Below, piece after piece: positions 1-8,421 of a stretch of DNA of 64,000 nt. Source of the stretch: Sphaerisporangium sp. TRM90804 (lineage in GTDB: Bacteria > Actinomycetota > Actinomycetes > Streptosporangiales > Streptosporangiaceae); the NCBI RefSeq assembly GCF_029846175.1, contig NZ_JARWAC010000011.1, positions 1-64,000 of the forward strand, read 5' to 3'. The notes beneath the pieces were generated by a model. It worked only from the letters and a program-made list of their open reading frames with translations, was not told where the DNA came from and searched no databases. Made by a program: the position numbers and the translations under genes. Every line of letters begins with the position of its first letter. Position 1 is the stretch's first letter.

Positions 1-2
1 TG

Positions 3-404
3 AACGCCCTCAACGCCGCCACCCCCAGCCCGAGCCCCACGGCGACCCCGACGGTCACCCCCACCGTGACGCCCACCGTGACGCCGACCGTGACGCCCAC
101 GCCGGAGCCCGGGACGTGTTCGGCGACGCTGAGCACCACGAACTCCTGGCCGGGCGGCTTCCAGACCACGGTGACCGTGCGCGCGGGCAGCTCGTCCCTC
201 AACGGGTGGACGGTGCGCTGGACCTGGCCGAGCGGGCAGACGATCGCCAGTCTGTGGAACGGCGAGCACACCGTGTCCGGTTCCAGCGTGACGGTGCGCA
301 ACGCCCCCTACAACAGCTCCGTCCCCGCGGGCGGCTCCACGACGTTCGGCTTCACCGCGAACGGCAGCGCCGCCACCCCGACCGCGACCTGCGGCAGCTC
401 CTGA
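3..404 (+). CDS. C-terminal CBM2 domain of a secreted glycoside hydrolase (5' partial)
   Basis: The reading frame enters from the left edge, so the N-terminus and catalytic domain are missing. What remains is a Thr/Pro linker of repeated TPTV units (about residues 15-38) and a family 2 carbohydrate-binding module. The module begins at a Cys (CSATL) and ends at a Cys (CGSS), which normally form a disulfide. Trp residues in NSWPGGF, NGWTVRW and LWNG are the expected cellulose/xylan-binding and core aromatics. The catalytic family cannot be told from this fragment. It lies 28 bases upstream of a CBM2-GH62 gene with the same type of linker, so the two are probably co-expressed secreted enzymes acting on plant cell wall. 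Confidence 0.85.
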   Translation, partial: NALNAATPSPSPTATPTVTPTVTPTVTPTVTPTPEPGTCSATLSTTNSWPGGFQTTVTVRAGSSSLNGWTVRWTWPSGQTIASLWNGEHTVSGSSVTVRNAPYNSSVPAGGSTTFGFTANGSAATPTATCGSS

Positions 405-432
405 CGGCGGCGGAAGGATGAGGAGAGTACAG

Positions 433-1908
433 ATGCGTCTACCTTGGCGAAGGACGCCCCGTCCCGCCTCCGTCACCTCGACGGCGTCGCCCCGCCGGGC
501 CGTACGCCGAGGCCTTGTGATCGGTACGATCCCGGTCCTGCTGACCACGGCCGTCGCGCTGCTGACCGCCCCCACCGCGCAGGCCGCCGTGGCCTGCCGG
601 GTCGACTACGCCGTCAGCTCAAGCTGGCAGGGCGGCTTCGGCGCCAACGTCACCATCAACAACCTCGGTGACGCGGTCAACGGCTGGCGGCTGACCTGGT
701 CCTTCGGCGCCGGACAGCAGATCTCCCAGATCTGGAACGCCACCCACACCCAGTCCGGCTCAGCGGTGACCGCCACCAACGTCTCCTACAACGCCGCCAT
801 CCCGTCCGGCGGCAGCATCAGCTTCGGCTTCAACGGCTCCTGGAACGGCAGCAACCCCGCACCCACGTCCTTCTCCCTGAACGGCGTGGCCTGCACCGGC
901 GACCCCGGTGAGCCCACCCAGACGCCGACCGTCACCCCGACGGTCACCCCGACGGTCACACCCACCGTCACCCCGACACCGACACCGACGCCGACGGCCA
1001 CGTGTCCCCTTCCGTCGACGTACCGGTGGAGCTCGACGGGCGCGCTGGCTCAGCCGAGGTCGGGCTGGGTCTCGCTCAAGGACTTCACCGTGGCCCCGTA
1101 CAACGGTCAGCAGCTGGTCTACGCGACCACGCACGACACGGGCACCAGGTGGGGTTCGATGAACTTCAGCCTGTTCTCCAACTACTCGCAGATGGGCTCG
1201 GCCAGCCAGAACGCGATGAACACCTCCACCGTGGCGCCCACGCTGTTCTACTTCGCCCCCAGGAACATCTGGGTGCTGGCCTACCAGTGGGGCAGCTCCA
1301 AGTTCTCCTACCGCACGTCGAACGACCCGGTCAACCCGAACGGCTGGTCGGCGGAGCAGCCCCTGTTCACCGGCAACATCTCCAACTCCAACACCGGGCC
1401 CATCGACCAGGCGCTCATCGGCGACAGCCAGAACATGTACCTGTTCTTCGCCGGGGACAACGGCCGGATCTACCGGGCCAGCATGCCGATCGGGAACTTC
1501 CCCGGCAACTTCGGCTCCAACTACACCACGATCATGACCGACACCACGAACAACCTGTTCGAGGCCGTGCAGGTCTACAAGCTGCAGAACGAGAACCGCT
1601 ACCTCATGCTCGTGGAGGCGATCGGCTCGCAGGGCCGCTACTTCCGCTCCTTCACCGCCACCAGCCTCGGCGGCTCGTGGACCCCGCAGGCCGCCACCGA
1701 GAGCAACCCGTTCGCCGGCAAGGTCAACAGCGGTGCCACCTGGACCAACGACATCAGCCACGGTGAGCTGCTGCGCACCAGCGCCGACCAGACCATGACC
1801 ATCAACCCCTGCAACCTGCAGCTGCTCTACCAGGGCCGCAGCCCCAGCTCCGGCGGCGACTACGGCCTGCTGCCCTACCGCCCCGGACTGCTCACCCTCC
1901 AGCGCTGA
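433..1908 (+). CDS. secreted alpha-L-arabinofuranosidase, CBM2-GH62
   Basis: A 491-residue exported enzyme that should remove arabinofuranosyl side chains from arabinoxylan. Order: twin-Arg-rich, hydrophobic signal peptide ending near AQA (residue about 51), CBM2 (about 52-155, CRVDY to VACTG), TPTV-type linker (about 163-190), GH62 catalytic domain (about 191-491). The three acidic residues expected in GH62 are visible: Asp217 in SLKDFTV (base), Asp325 in GPIDQAL and Glu377 in NNLFEAV (acid). The start at 433 is preceded by AGGAGAG at a good distance; an in-frame ATG at 418 lacks such a site. A perfect hairpin follows about 110 bases after the stop. No sugar-regulator operator was recognised upstream. 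Confidence 0.93.
   Translation: MRLPWRRTPRPASVTSTASPRRAVRRGLVIGTIPVLLTTAVALLTAPTAQAAVACRVDYAVSSSWQGGFGANVTINNLGDAVNGWRLTWSFGAGQQISQIWNATHTQSGSAVTATNVSYNAAIPSGGSISFGFNGSWNGSNPAPTSFSLNGVACTGDPGEPTQTPTVTPTVTPTVTPTVTPTPTPTPTATCPLPSTYRWSSTGALAQPRSGWVSLKDFTVAPYNGQQLVYATTHDTGTRWGSMNFSLFSNYSQMGSASQNAMNTSTVAPTLFYFAPRNIWVLAYQWGSSKFSYRTSNDPVNPNGWSAEQPLFTGNISNSNTGPIDQALIGDSQNMYLFFAGDNGRIYRASMPIGNFPGNFGSNYTTIMTDTTNNLFEAVQVYKLQNENRYLMLVEAIGSQGRYFRSFTATSLGGSWTPQAATESNPFAGKVNSGATWTNDISHGELLRTSADQTMTINPCNLQLLYQGRSPSSGGDYGLLPYRPGLLTLQR
917..1003 (+). repeat. short tandem repeat encoding the TPTV linker
   Basis: Repeats built on 6- and 12-base units (ACCGTC ACCCCG and variants) inside the GH62 gene encode the Thr/Pro/Val linker between CBM2 and the catalytic domain. 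The same kind of repeat occurs at about 45-110 in the preceding CBM2 gene. Such linkers are flexible, are often O-glycosylated, and change length easily by slippage. Confidence 0.7.
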
Positions 1909-2016
1909 CCACCTGAAACCGGTCTGACTCAGCCGTCCCTGACGCTCACGACGAAGGCGCATGCCGAAGCGAGAGCGGTCATCACGGCACACGACCAGGA
2001 CCACGAGGAACTGAAG

Positions 2017-2049
2017 TAGGCGGGCTCGGCACAAAGCCGAGCCCGCCTA
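2017..2049 (+). terminator. strong hairpin after the GH62 gene
   Basis: A perfect 14-base inverted repeat (TAGGCGGGCTCGGC, loop ACAAA, then its complement). There is no T-run, as is common for actinomycete terminators. It closes the CBM2/GH62 unit. Confidence 0.75.
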
Positions 2050-2333
2050 GTTCACGCGGAACACAGAGCACGCCTCCGCGTAGACGTGAAGAGAACGGCC
2101 TGGGCGCCCCGCGGGCCGTCTCGGCGGGCTGACCGGTCGCGAGCAGAATCCGGCGCGCCCTACGGTGAGGGCGCGAAATCCCCGAAACTGAACCCTGGGA
2201 CGTCGAACACCACCGTGCCGTTCACCACGCCCCGGGGGTTGCCCTCCGCTGTCGGCGGTGACCGGATCATTGGCGAAGCGCCCGGTGGGCCGGACGGCGG
2301 TAGTGACCCAGTTGGTCGCTCAGCCAAAGCGAA
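2050..2333. other. intergenic region without a recognisable gene
   Basis: About 280 bases between the GH62 terminator and the tRNA terminator. Reading frames here are short and show no family resemblance or codon bias. I see nothing else in it. Confidence 0.5.
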
Positions 2334-2362
2334 AGGCCGGGTCCGAAGATCGGAACCGGCCT
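2334..2362 (-). terminator. hairpin downstream of tRNA-Pro
   Basis: Arms AGGCCGG-G-TCCGA and TCGGA-A-CCGGCCT enclose the loop AGA: 12 base pairs with one internal mismatch. It lies 20 bases beyond the 3' end of the minus-strand tRNA, so it probably ends that transcript. Confidence 0.6.
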
Positions 2363-2381
2363 CTGAGCTGGTACTTCTGGG

Positions 2382-2455
2382 TCGGGGTGGCGGGATTTGA
2401 ACCCACGGCCTCTTCGTCCCGAACGAAGCGCGCTGCCAAGCTGCGCTACACCCCG
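2382..2455 (-). tRNA. tRNA-Pro (anticodon CGG)
   Basis: A 74-base cloverleaf on the minus strand. The acceptor stem CGGGGTG pairs with CACCCCG and is followed by discriminator A. The anticodon arm is CTTCG-TTCGGGA-CGAAG, giving anticodon CGG at 2421-2419, which reads CCG. The T-arm contains GGTTCAAATCC. CCA is not encoded. No integrase or attachment-site duplication was seen beside it. Confidence 0.93.
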
Positions 2456-2600
2456 GTGCACAGGCGCGTTTGCTTGTGCTCGCATGAGTCTAGCGGACTT
2501 TGGCGGTACTCGCGTCACCCCGAGGGGGCCGGGGATCCGCTGTGAGGACGGGGGTGGCGGGGTGGCCGAGTGGGGTCGGCGGGTGGGCGGCGGGGGTGGG

Positions 2601-3506
2601 TCAGGGGCGCTTGGGGCGGCGGGGGACGAGGGTGAGGAGGGTCGCCTCGGGGGGGCAGGAGAAGCGGGCGGGGGCCATGGGGGAGGTGCCCAGGCCCGCT
2701 GAGACGTGGAGCCAGGCGCTCTCGTGGCGGTGCAGGCCCTTGACCCTCGGCTTGTCTATGCCGCAGTTGGTGACCAGGGCGCCGTAGAAGGGGACGCAGA
2801 GCTGGCCGCCGTGGGTGTGGCCCGCCAGGAGGAGCTGGTAGCCGTCCTGGGCGAAGCGGGTCATGTTTCGGGGCTCGGGGGAGTGCATGACGCCCAGCCG
2901 GAGATCGGCCTCGGCGGGGGCCGGGGCCGCGATCTCGTCGTAGCGGTCTCGGTTGATGTGGGAGTCGTGGATGCCGCCGACGAAGACGTCGAGATCGCCG
3001 ACCTTGACGCGGGCGGTGGCGTTGTTCATGTCGTGCCAGCCGGCGGCGGTCATGCCGGCGCCCAGCTCCGTCCAGGGGAGGTTGGGGATGTGCTGGCTCT
3101 TGTCCTTGGAGGACGGGCCCAGGAGGTAGCGGGCCGGGTTCTTGGGCTGGGGGGCGTACAGGTCGTTCGACCCGTAGACGAACAGGCCCGGGCGGGACAG
3201 GAGCGGCTCGACGGCGTGCAGGTACGCCGGGACCGCGTCGGGGTGGGAGATCGTGTCGCCGGTGTTCACCACGAGATCGGGGTTGAGCTCGTCGAGCGAG
3301 CGGACCCAGTTGATCAGGCGGGTGCGGCGCGGGGTGAGGTGGAGGTCGGACAGGTGCAGGATGCGGACCGGCCGCTGCCCGGGCGCGAGGACCGGCACGT
3401 CGAACCGGCGCAGACGGAACCAGTTGCGCTCGATCACCGAGGCGTAGCCGAGGCCGGCGACGCCGAGGCCGAGCAGGGACAGGGGTATCGCGGCAGCTTT
3501 CCTCAC
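2601..3506 (-). CDS. membrane-anchored metallophosphoesterase
   Basis: About 301 residues. A basic start and one hydrophobic segment (about residues 5-20) anchor a calcineurin-like phosphoesterase. The metal ligands are recognisable: LSDLHL (D, H), NTGDT (D), a SND in place of the usual GNH(D/E), GIHD, and AGHTHGG near the C-terminus. The substrate is unknown. The start chosen is the GTG giving MRKAAAIPLS, because a -10-like CATGAT lies 6 bases before it (leaderless pattern); an in-frame ATG at 3551 would add 15 residues but has no ribosome-binding site. It is divergent from the YqeY gene. In M. tuberculosis the homologue (Rv3683) is likewise next to ponA2. The Asn-for-His change in the GN(H/D) motif is worth noting. 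Confidence 0.85.
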   Translation of the reverse strand: MRKAAAIPLSLLGLGVAGLGYASVIERNWFRLRRFDVPVLAPGQRPVRILHLSDLHLTPRRTRLINWVRSLDELNPDLVVNTGDTISHPDAVPAYLHAVEPLLSRPGLFVYGSNDLYAPQPKNPARYLLGPSSKDKSQHIPNLPWTELGAGMTAAGWHDMNNATARVKVGDLDVFVGGIHDSHINRDRYDEIAAPAPAEADLRLGVMHSPEPRNMTRFAQDGYQLLLAGHTHGGQLCVPFYGALVTNCGIDKPRVKGLHRHESAWLHVSAGLGTSPMAPARFSCPPEATLLTLVPRRPKRP

Positions 3507-3583
3507 CTGTTCATCATGCCCGAGGGGGCGCGATGGTGCCTCATTCATCATGCTGGAGGGGCGAGCACGGCAAGATGGTGGTC

Positions 3584-4039
3584 ATGAGTTCTTTGAAGGA
3601 CACGCTGAAGGCCGACCTCACCACCGCCATGAAGGCGCGGGACGAGATCCGTACGCGCACGATCCGCATGGCCCTGGCCGCCGTCAGCACCGAGGAGGTC
3701 GCCGGGAAGGCGGCGCGCCAGCTCTCGGACGACGAGATCGTCAAGGTGCTGACTCGGGAGGCCAAGAAGCGCCGCGAGGCGTCGGAGGCGTTCGCCGGCG
3801 CCGGGCGGGCAGAGCAGGCGCGGGCCGAGCTGGACGAGCAGGCCGTGCTGGAGGAGTACCTCCCGGCGCAGCTCAGCGACGAGGAGCTGGACGCGTTGGT
3901 CCAGGAGGCGATCACCGAGAGCGGCGCCGAGGGCCCCAAGGCGATGGGCCAGGTCATGAAGGTCCTCAACCCCAAGGTCGCCGGCCGCGCCGAGGGCGGC
4001 AGGGTCGCCCAGGCCGTCCGCGCCCGCCTGGCCGGCTGA
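3584..4039 (+). CDS. GatB/YqeY domain-containing protein
   Basis: A 151-residue all-helical YqeY-family protein. It resembles the tRNA-binding tail of the GatB amidotransferase subunit, but occurs alone; its role is not firmly established. Typical family features are the start MSSLKDTLKADLTTAMKARD, the segment EYLPAQLSDEELDALVQ and the end AVRARLAG. The chosen ATG follows a -10-like CAAGAT by 7 bases; an in-frame ATG 9 bases earlier is possible. It is transcribed divergently from the metallophosphoesterase gene, and a 16-bp tandem repeat begins just after its stop codon. Confidence 0.88.
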   Translation: MSSLKDTLKADLTTAMKARDEIRTRTIRMALAAVSTEEVAGKAARQLSDDEIVKVLTREAKKRREASEAFAGAGRAEQARAELDEQAVLEEYLPAQLSDEELDALVQEAITESGAEGPKAMGQVMKVLNPKVAGRAEGGRVAQAVRARLAG

Positions 4040-4047
4040 CCCCTCCA

Positions 4048-4123
4048 CACCCGGCTGCCCCCCAACCCGGCTGCCCCCCAACCCGGCTGCCCCCCAACCC
4101 GGCTGCCCCCCAACCCGGGTGCC
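4048..4123 (+). repeat. 16-bp tandem repeat, nearly 5 copies
   Basis: The unit AACCCGGCTGCCCCCC occurs at 4048 (one change), 4064, 4080 and 4096, followed by a partial, degenerate copy from 4112. It starts 9 bases after the YqeY stop codon, outside any gene. It is probably a length-variable minisatellite. Confidence 0.9.
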
Positions 4124-4246
4124 GTTCGCGGTCTGCGGGCCGCTGGGCTGGTCGCCGCGCGCGGCGCCGGGTTCGCCGTGCGGGTGCGCGTCGTCCCGGC
4201 CTCCGATGGGTGCATCGCCGCGACCGTGCGACATTCGGACATGAGC

Positions 4247-4274
4247 GTGCCCTCCCCGTTGGCGGGGAGGGCAC
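4247..4274 (-). terminator. terminator of the PBP gene
   Basis: A perfect 12-bp stem (GTGCCCTCCCCG with its complement) and loop TTGG, 11 bases beyond the stop codon of the minus-strand PBP gene. It may act in both directions between YqeY and PBP. Confidence 0.75.
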
Positions 4275-4284
4275 GGTGCTCAGG

Positions 4285-6510
4285 TCACTCGGTGCCGGGT
4301 TCGGGGACCAGGGGGTTCTGGTCTACGCCGGTGTTGTCGTTCGGGGCCGCGGTGCGGTCTTCGGGGACGCGGTAGGCCTCTCCGTCGTTGCCGCGGTCCT
4401 CGTCCTCCTTGGGGGGCTTGGGGGCGCAGGAGGTGCTGCAGCCGCCGAAGCGGCTCATGTCGGGGGAGCTGAAGGACGACGCGGAGATGCCCTTGAGGGC
4501 TTCGATCATCGTGGCCTTCCAGATCTGGCCCGAGATGGTGGCGCCGAAGACCTCGCCGTAGTACCTGCCGCCGATGCGCACGTTGCGCAGCGGGTGGGTG
4601 TAGGAGCCGCGCGGGTCGCCGAGGCTGACGGCGCTGGCGAGGTCGGGGGTGTAACCGGCGAACCAGGCGGTCATGGAGCCGTCGGTGGTGCCGGTCTTGC
4701 CCGCGGCGTCGCGGCCGATGCCGCCGACGCCCGACATCGTGCCCTTGGTGAAGACGCCGGACAGGATGCTGCTGGCGGCGTCCGCGACGCCCTCGTCGAT
4801 GACCTGCTTGCACTCGGGCTTGAACTTGTCGACCTTGCCGTCCCGGTCGGTGATCTGGGTGATCGCCATCGGCGCGCAGTACTTGCCGCGGGCGCCGAGG
4901 GTCGCGAAGGAGCTGGCCACGGTGATCGGGTCCATCTCGTTGACGCCCAGCGTGAAGGTCTCGACCTCCTTGAGCCTCTGGCCGTCGGCCCGCTTGATGC
5001 CGAGCTCCTTGGCGGTCTCGACGACGTCGCAGAGCCCGACCCGCTGCGTCAGCCTGACGAAGAAGGTGTTCACCGACCTCCAGGTGCCGGTCTGCAGGGT
5101 CTCGAACCCGCCGCCGCCCTCGGTGTTGTTGACGGTGTGCGTCGGGTCGCCGACGGCCCTGCCCTTGCAGTCCTTGAAGTCGCCGTAACCGCCGGCCGTG
5201 TAGCTGCCGCCGGCGTTGATGCCGTCGTTCAGCTTCATGCCCTCCTTGAGGGCGGTGACCAGCGTGAACACCTTGAAGGTCGACCCCGCCTGGAAGCCTG
5301 CTCCGCCGCCGTGCGCGCCGTCGGCCACCAGGTTGTAGTTGGACTCGTTCTTCTTCTTGCTGGCGCCGAACTTGCGGCTGGCGGCCATGGCCTTGATGGC
5401 GCCGGTGCCGGGCTCGACGAGGGCCTGGGCCGCGACCGGCTTGTCGGAGGTGTGGACCCACTTCTTGATGGCCTTGTCGGCCGCCTTCTGCATCTTGGTG
5501 TCGAGCGTGGTCTTGATGACCAGGCCGCCCCGGGTCAGGAACTCGCGGCGGGCCTTCTCGGTCTTGCCGAACTGCTTGTCGTTGAGGATCTCCTGCTGCA
5601 CGTAGAGGCAGTAGTACGGGTACGCGCTCGCCTCGCAGCCGCCGGGGATGGGGATGTCCTTGTAGACCAGCTTCTTGGTCTTGGCCTCCGCGGCCTGCTG
5701 CGGCGTGATCTTCTTCAACTCGGCCATGCGGTCGAGGACGGTGTTGCGGCGCATGAGCAGAGCGGCGCGGCTCTTCTTGCCGAGGTTCGGGTCGGTCGCG
5801 TTGGGGTTCTGGACGGCGCCCGCCAGCGTGGCCGCCTGCTCAAGGGTGAGCTTGGAGGCCGGCTTGTCGAAGAACCGCTTGGACGCGGCCTGGATGCCGT
5901 ACGCGCTGGCCCCGAAGTAGGCGATGTTGAGGTAGCGCTCCAGGATCTCGTCCTTGGTGTACTTGTCCTCGACCGCCATGGCGTAGCGGAGCTCGTTGAG
6001 CTTGCGGGAGACCGTGGGCGCGATCGCGGCCAGCTGCTCCTCTTTGGTCTCCGCCTGGTTCAGCAGCACCTGCTTGACGTACTGCTGCGTGATCGAGGAA
6101 CCACCCTGCGAGACCGCGCCGGACTGGAAGTTCTTCATCAGCGCGCGGACGGACCCCTCGAGGTCGAGGGCTCCGTGCTCGTAGAAACGGAAGTCCTCGA
6201 TGGCGATGATCGCCTCACGCATGATCGGCGCCACCTTGTCCAGCTTCACCGATTCGCGGTTCTGGAAGTAGAACTGGGCGATCTGTTTGCCCTTGGCGTC
6301 GAGGATCTCCGTCTTCTCCGGAAGAGGATCTTCCTGGAGATCTTCGGGCTTGAGGTTGAGCACGTCGGTGGCGCTCTTGACGCCTACTCCGGCCCCGCCG
6401 ACGGCGGGCAAAGCGAGGGCGGCCGCGAGCACTCCAGCCGCCGTGGCGGCCGCGATGAGCCGCACGAGGTTGATGATGATCGACCCGAGTCCTTTACCTT
6501 CACCTTGCAC
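4285..6510 (-). CDS. ponA2: bifunctional class A penicillin-binding protein, PonA2 type
   Basis: A 741-residue peptidoglycan synthase. A short cytoplasmic N-terminus and one membrane helix (about 12-42) precede a GT51 glycosyltransferase domain with catalytic Glu105 (IEDFRFYEHG) and QGGSSITQQYVKQ (135-147). The transpeptidase domain follows, with Ser410 in STFK, SVN at 479-481 and KTGTT at 605-609. The tail is acidic and Pro-rich; the PASTA domain found in mycobacterial PonA2 is not apparent. A -10-like TACTCT lies 7 bases before the GTG start, which suggests a leaderless mRNA. The divergent neighbour is whiB4, the same arrangement as Rv3681c/Rv3682. Confidence 0.93.
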   Translation of the reverse strand: MQGEGKGLGSIIINLVRLIAAATAAGVLAAALALPAVGGAGVGVKSATDVLNLKPEDLQEDPLPEKTEILDAKGKQIAQFYFQNRESVKLDKVAPIMREAIIAIEDFRFYEHGALDLEGSVRALMKNFQSGAVSQGGSSITQQYVKQVLLNQAETKEEQLAAIAPTVSRKLNELRYAMAVEDKYTKDEILERYLNIAYFGASAYGIQAASKRFFDKPASKLTLEQAATLAGAVQNPNATDPNLGKKSRAALLMRRNTVLDRMAELKKITPQQAAEAKTKKLVYKDIPIPGGCEASAYPYYCLYVQQEILNDKQFGKTEKARREFLTRGGLVIKTTLDTKMQKAADKAIKKWVHTSDKPVAAQALVEPGTGAIKAMAASRKFGASKKKNESNYNLVADGAHGGGAGFQAGSTFKVFTLVTALKEGMKLNDGINAGGSYTAGGYGDFKDCKGRAVGDPTHTVNNTEGGGGFETLQTGTWRSVNTFFVRLTQRVGLCDVVETAKELGIKRADGQRLKEVETFTLGVNEMDPITVASSFATLGARGKYCAPMAITQITDRDGKVDKFKPECKQVIDEGVADAASSILSGVFTKGTMSGVGGIGRDAAGKTGTTDGSMTAWFAGYTPDLASAVSLGDPRGSYTHPLRNVRIGGRYYGEVFGATISGQIWKATMIEALKGISASSFSSPDMSRFGGCSTSCAPKPPKEDEDRGNDGEAYRVPEDRTAAPNDNTGVDQNPLVPEPGTE

Positions 6511-6517
6511 GTGTCCC

Positions 6518-6523
6518 AGAGTA
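6518..6523 (-). promoter_or_regulatory. probable -10 element of the PBP gene
   Basis: TACTCT on the minus strand, 7 bases before the GTG start, as expected for a leaderless transcript. No good -35 was seen. Confidence 0.4.
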
Positions 6524-6780
6524 TGCCGAGTGACTGACTCAATAGGTACTCAAAGTCCATTTCGCATTGACCCGTCCCCGACCGGAGGAGGGGAGGACTA
6601 GTCATTCCCGGCCACATGGCCTGACATGACCATGTGGGAAATTGACCCGCCCGGGGTCTGTCGGTCCCATCGTCTGGTTGCGTACGTTCTCCTCTGCGGC
6701 AACTGAATAAAGGAGGCTCGACGCCCGCGCCCGTCGGCCGCCTAGTGACGACTGACCACCTATAGGGGAGTGGGGTCGAG

Positions 6781-7077
6781 ATGTGGATCACGGATTGGAC
6801 CTCCCGTGCCGCCTGTCGAGGTGCGGATCCTGACGCGTTGTTCGTGCAGGGTGCCGCCCAGAACAGGGCGAAGTTGATCTGCCGAGGGTGCCCGGTCCGT
6901 ACGGAGTGCCTTGCGGACGCGTTGGACAATCGCATCGAGTTCGGGGTCTGGGGCGGAATGACCGAACGCGAGCGGAGGGCGCTGCTCAGGCGCCGCCCCG
7001 ATGTCACCTCCTGGCGCGACCTGCTGGAGCTGGCGAAGGAAGAGTACGAACGGACCAACGAGCTGATCGCCGGCTGA
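6781..7077 (+). CDS. whiB4: WhiB-family iron-sulfur transcription factor, WhiB4-like
   Basis: A 98-residue WhiB protein. The four cluster-binding cysteines are Cys12, Cys34, Cys37 and Cys43 (pattern C-x21-C-x2-C-x5-C), followed by the family turn GVWGG (55-59) and the basic segment ERERRALLRRR, which contacts DNA. Its position between a PonA2-type PBP and the ArsA pair matches WhiB4 of mycobacteria, a redox-responsive regulator of oxidative-stress genes; function by orthology is an inference. GGGGAG lies about 10 bases before the ATG. TATAGG at 6761-6766 is a possible -10. Confidence 0.92.
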   Translation: MWITDWTSRAACRGADPDALFVQGAAQNRAKLICRGCPVRTECLADALDNRIEFGVWGGMTERERRALLRRRPDVTSWRDLLELAKEEYERTNELIAG

Positions 7078-7123
7078 GGCGAGGGCGGAGGCGCGAGCCG
7101 CCTGCCGCCTGCGCCGTGACGCG

Positions 7124-7147
7124 GAGGGGCTGGAGCTTCAGCCCCTC
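7124..7147 (+). terminator. terminator after whiB4
   Basis: Arms GAGGGGCTG and CAGCCCCTC around a 6-base loop, 47 bases past the whiB4 stop. Confidence 0.65.
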
Positions 7148-7242
7148 GTCTGCGTCAGAGGCATGGTCATGGACGTCACCACCGGCTCAGCCGACGCCGT
7201 CACCGGCGTCGTCAAGCCGACGACGTCGCCGAATCGATACAC

Positions 7243-7271
7243 GACACCCGGGGCGCCGGCCGCCGGGTGTC
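7243..7271 (-). terminator. hairpin at the end of the ArsA operon
   Basis: GACACCCGG and CCGGGTGTC enclose an 11-base loop. The proximal arm overlaps the stop codon of the second ArsA gene on the minus strand. Confidence 0.55.
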
Positions 7272-8421
7272 ACGCCGTGAGGAGTTCGCCGACCCTGCGC
7301 AGACCCGCCAGGTCGTGAACGTCCTCCGGCATCGCGAGCACCTGCGCGATCGGGACAGTGGGGTGGGCCGACGCGAAGTGCTCCTGTTCCCGATGCTCGC
7401 GCGCGGCGAGCTGCATACGGCCGGCGTGCAGCCGCAGCACGGCGGCCGTGAGCTCGTGCTCACCACGTGACTCCAGATCCTCGGCGGCCGCGGCGCTCCG
7501 GGCGGCCGAGAGGGTCGGGGCGAGCGAATGGTGCACGCGGTTCACCACCAGGCCGGCCAGGGGCATGCGCTCATCGGCGAGCCGCTCCACGAAGTACGAG
7601 GCCTCGCGCATGGCGTCCCGTTCGGGCGCCGCGACGACGAGGAAGGCGGTGCCGGGCGCCTGCAGCAGCCGGTACGTCTGCTCGGCTCGTTGCCGGAACC
7701 CGCCGAACACGGCGTCCAGCGCCGAGACGAACATCTGGATGTCCTTGAGGAACTGCGCCCCGAGGATCTTCGTCATCGCGCCCGCCACCAGGCCGAACCC
7801 GGCGTTGAGAAGCTTGAACGCGCTGCGCCCGCCCGCCTTGGCCGGGGCCATCAAGATCCTGATCAGGCGGCCGTCCAGGAACCGGCCGAGCCGTTCCGGG
7901 GCGTCGAGGAAGTCGAGCGCCGACCTGCTCGGAGGGGTGTCGACGATGATCAGATCCCACTCGTCCGACCGCCGGAGCTGGCCGAGCTTCTCCATGGCCA
8001 TGTACTCCTGCGTGCCGGAGAAGCTGGACGACAGCGACTGGTAGAAGGGGTTCGTCAGGATCTGCCGGGCTCGCTCGGGATCGGCGTGCGCCTCGATGAT
8101 CTCGTCGAACGTGCGCTTCATGTCGAGCATCATCGCGTGCAGCTCGCCGGGCCCGTCCGTGCCGGTGACCGGCCGCGGGGTGTTGTCCAGCTCGGTGAGC
8201 CCCATCGACTGCGCGAGGCGCCGGGCGGGGTCGACGGTGAGCACCACCACCCGCCGGCCGCGTTCGGCCGCGCGCAGCCCGAGGGCCGCCGCCGTCGTGG
8301 TCTTGCCCACGCCGCCCGAGCCGCAGCACACCACGATGCGGGTGTCGCGGTCGTCCAGCAGGGCGTCGACGTCGAGGAAGGGGGAGATCCTGCGGGGGGC
8401 CTCGCCCGTTTGAGGTGTCAC
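7270..8421 (-). CDS. ArsA-family ATPase (Rv3680-like)
   Basis: A 383-residue P-loop ATPase of the ArsA/Get3 group. Deviant Walker A GSGGVGKTT (about 34-42), switch DPARR (about 64-68) and the nucleotide-binding DTPPS (about 161-165) are visible. It lacks the second ATPase half of classical ArsA and is expected to pair with the protein encoded just upstream. The GTG start overlaps the stop of that gene by four bases (GTGA), so translation is coupled. Orthologues Rv3679/Rv3680 form a complex in mycobacteria, linked to envelope metabolism. There is no arsenic resistance gene nearby, so a role in arsenite export is unlikely. Confidence 0.9.
   Translation of the reverse strand: MTPQTGEAPRRISPFLDVDALLDDRDTRIVVCCGSGGVGKTTTAAALGLRAAERGRRVVVLTVDPARRLAQSMGLTELDNTPRPVTGTDGPGELHAMMLDMKRTFDEIIEAHADPERARQILTNPFYQSLSSSFSGTQEYMAMEKLGQLRRSDEWDLIIVDTPPSRSALDFLDAPERLGRFLDGRLIRILMAPAKAGGRSAFKLLNAGFGLVAGAMTKILGAQFLKDIQMFVSALDAVFGGFRQRAEQTYRLLQAPGTAFLVVAAPERDAMREASYFVERLADERMPLAGLVVNRVHHSLAPTLSAARSAAAAEDLESRGEHELTAAVLRLHAGRMQLAAREHREQEHFASAHPTVPIAQVLAMPEDVHDLAGLRRVGELLTA

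Noticed and set aside
1909-2019. A 36-codon open stretch after the GH62 stop (KAHAEARAVITAHDQDHEEL) that looked like the tail of a lost gene.
   Set aside because: Too short, no start codon with a ribosome-binding site, no family resemblance; it ends at the terminator hairpin by chance.
2382-2455. tRNA-Pro as an integration site of a mobile element.
   Set aside because: No integrase, no duplicated tRNA 3' end and no foreign block beside it.
3550-6537. Very long + strand reading frame opposite the PBP gene.
   Set aside because: It is the GC-rich shadow of the PBP gene; the minus-strand translation carries all family motifs.
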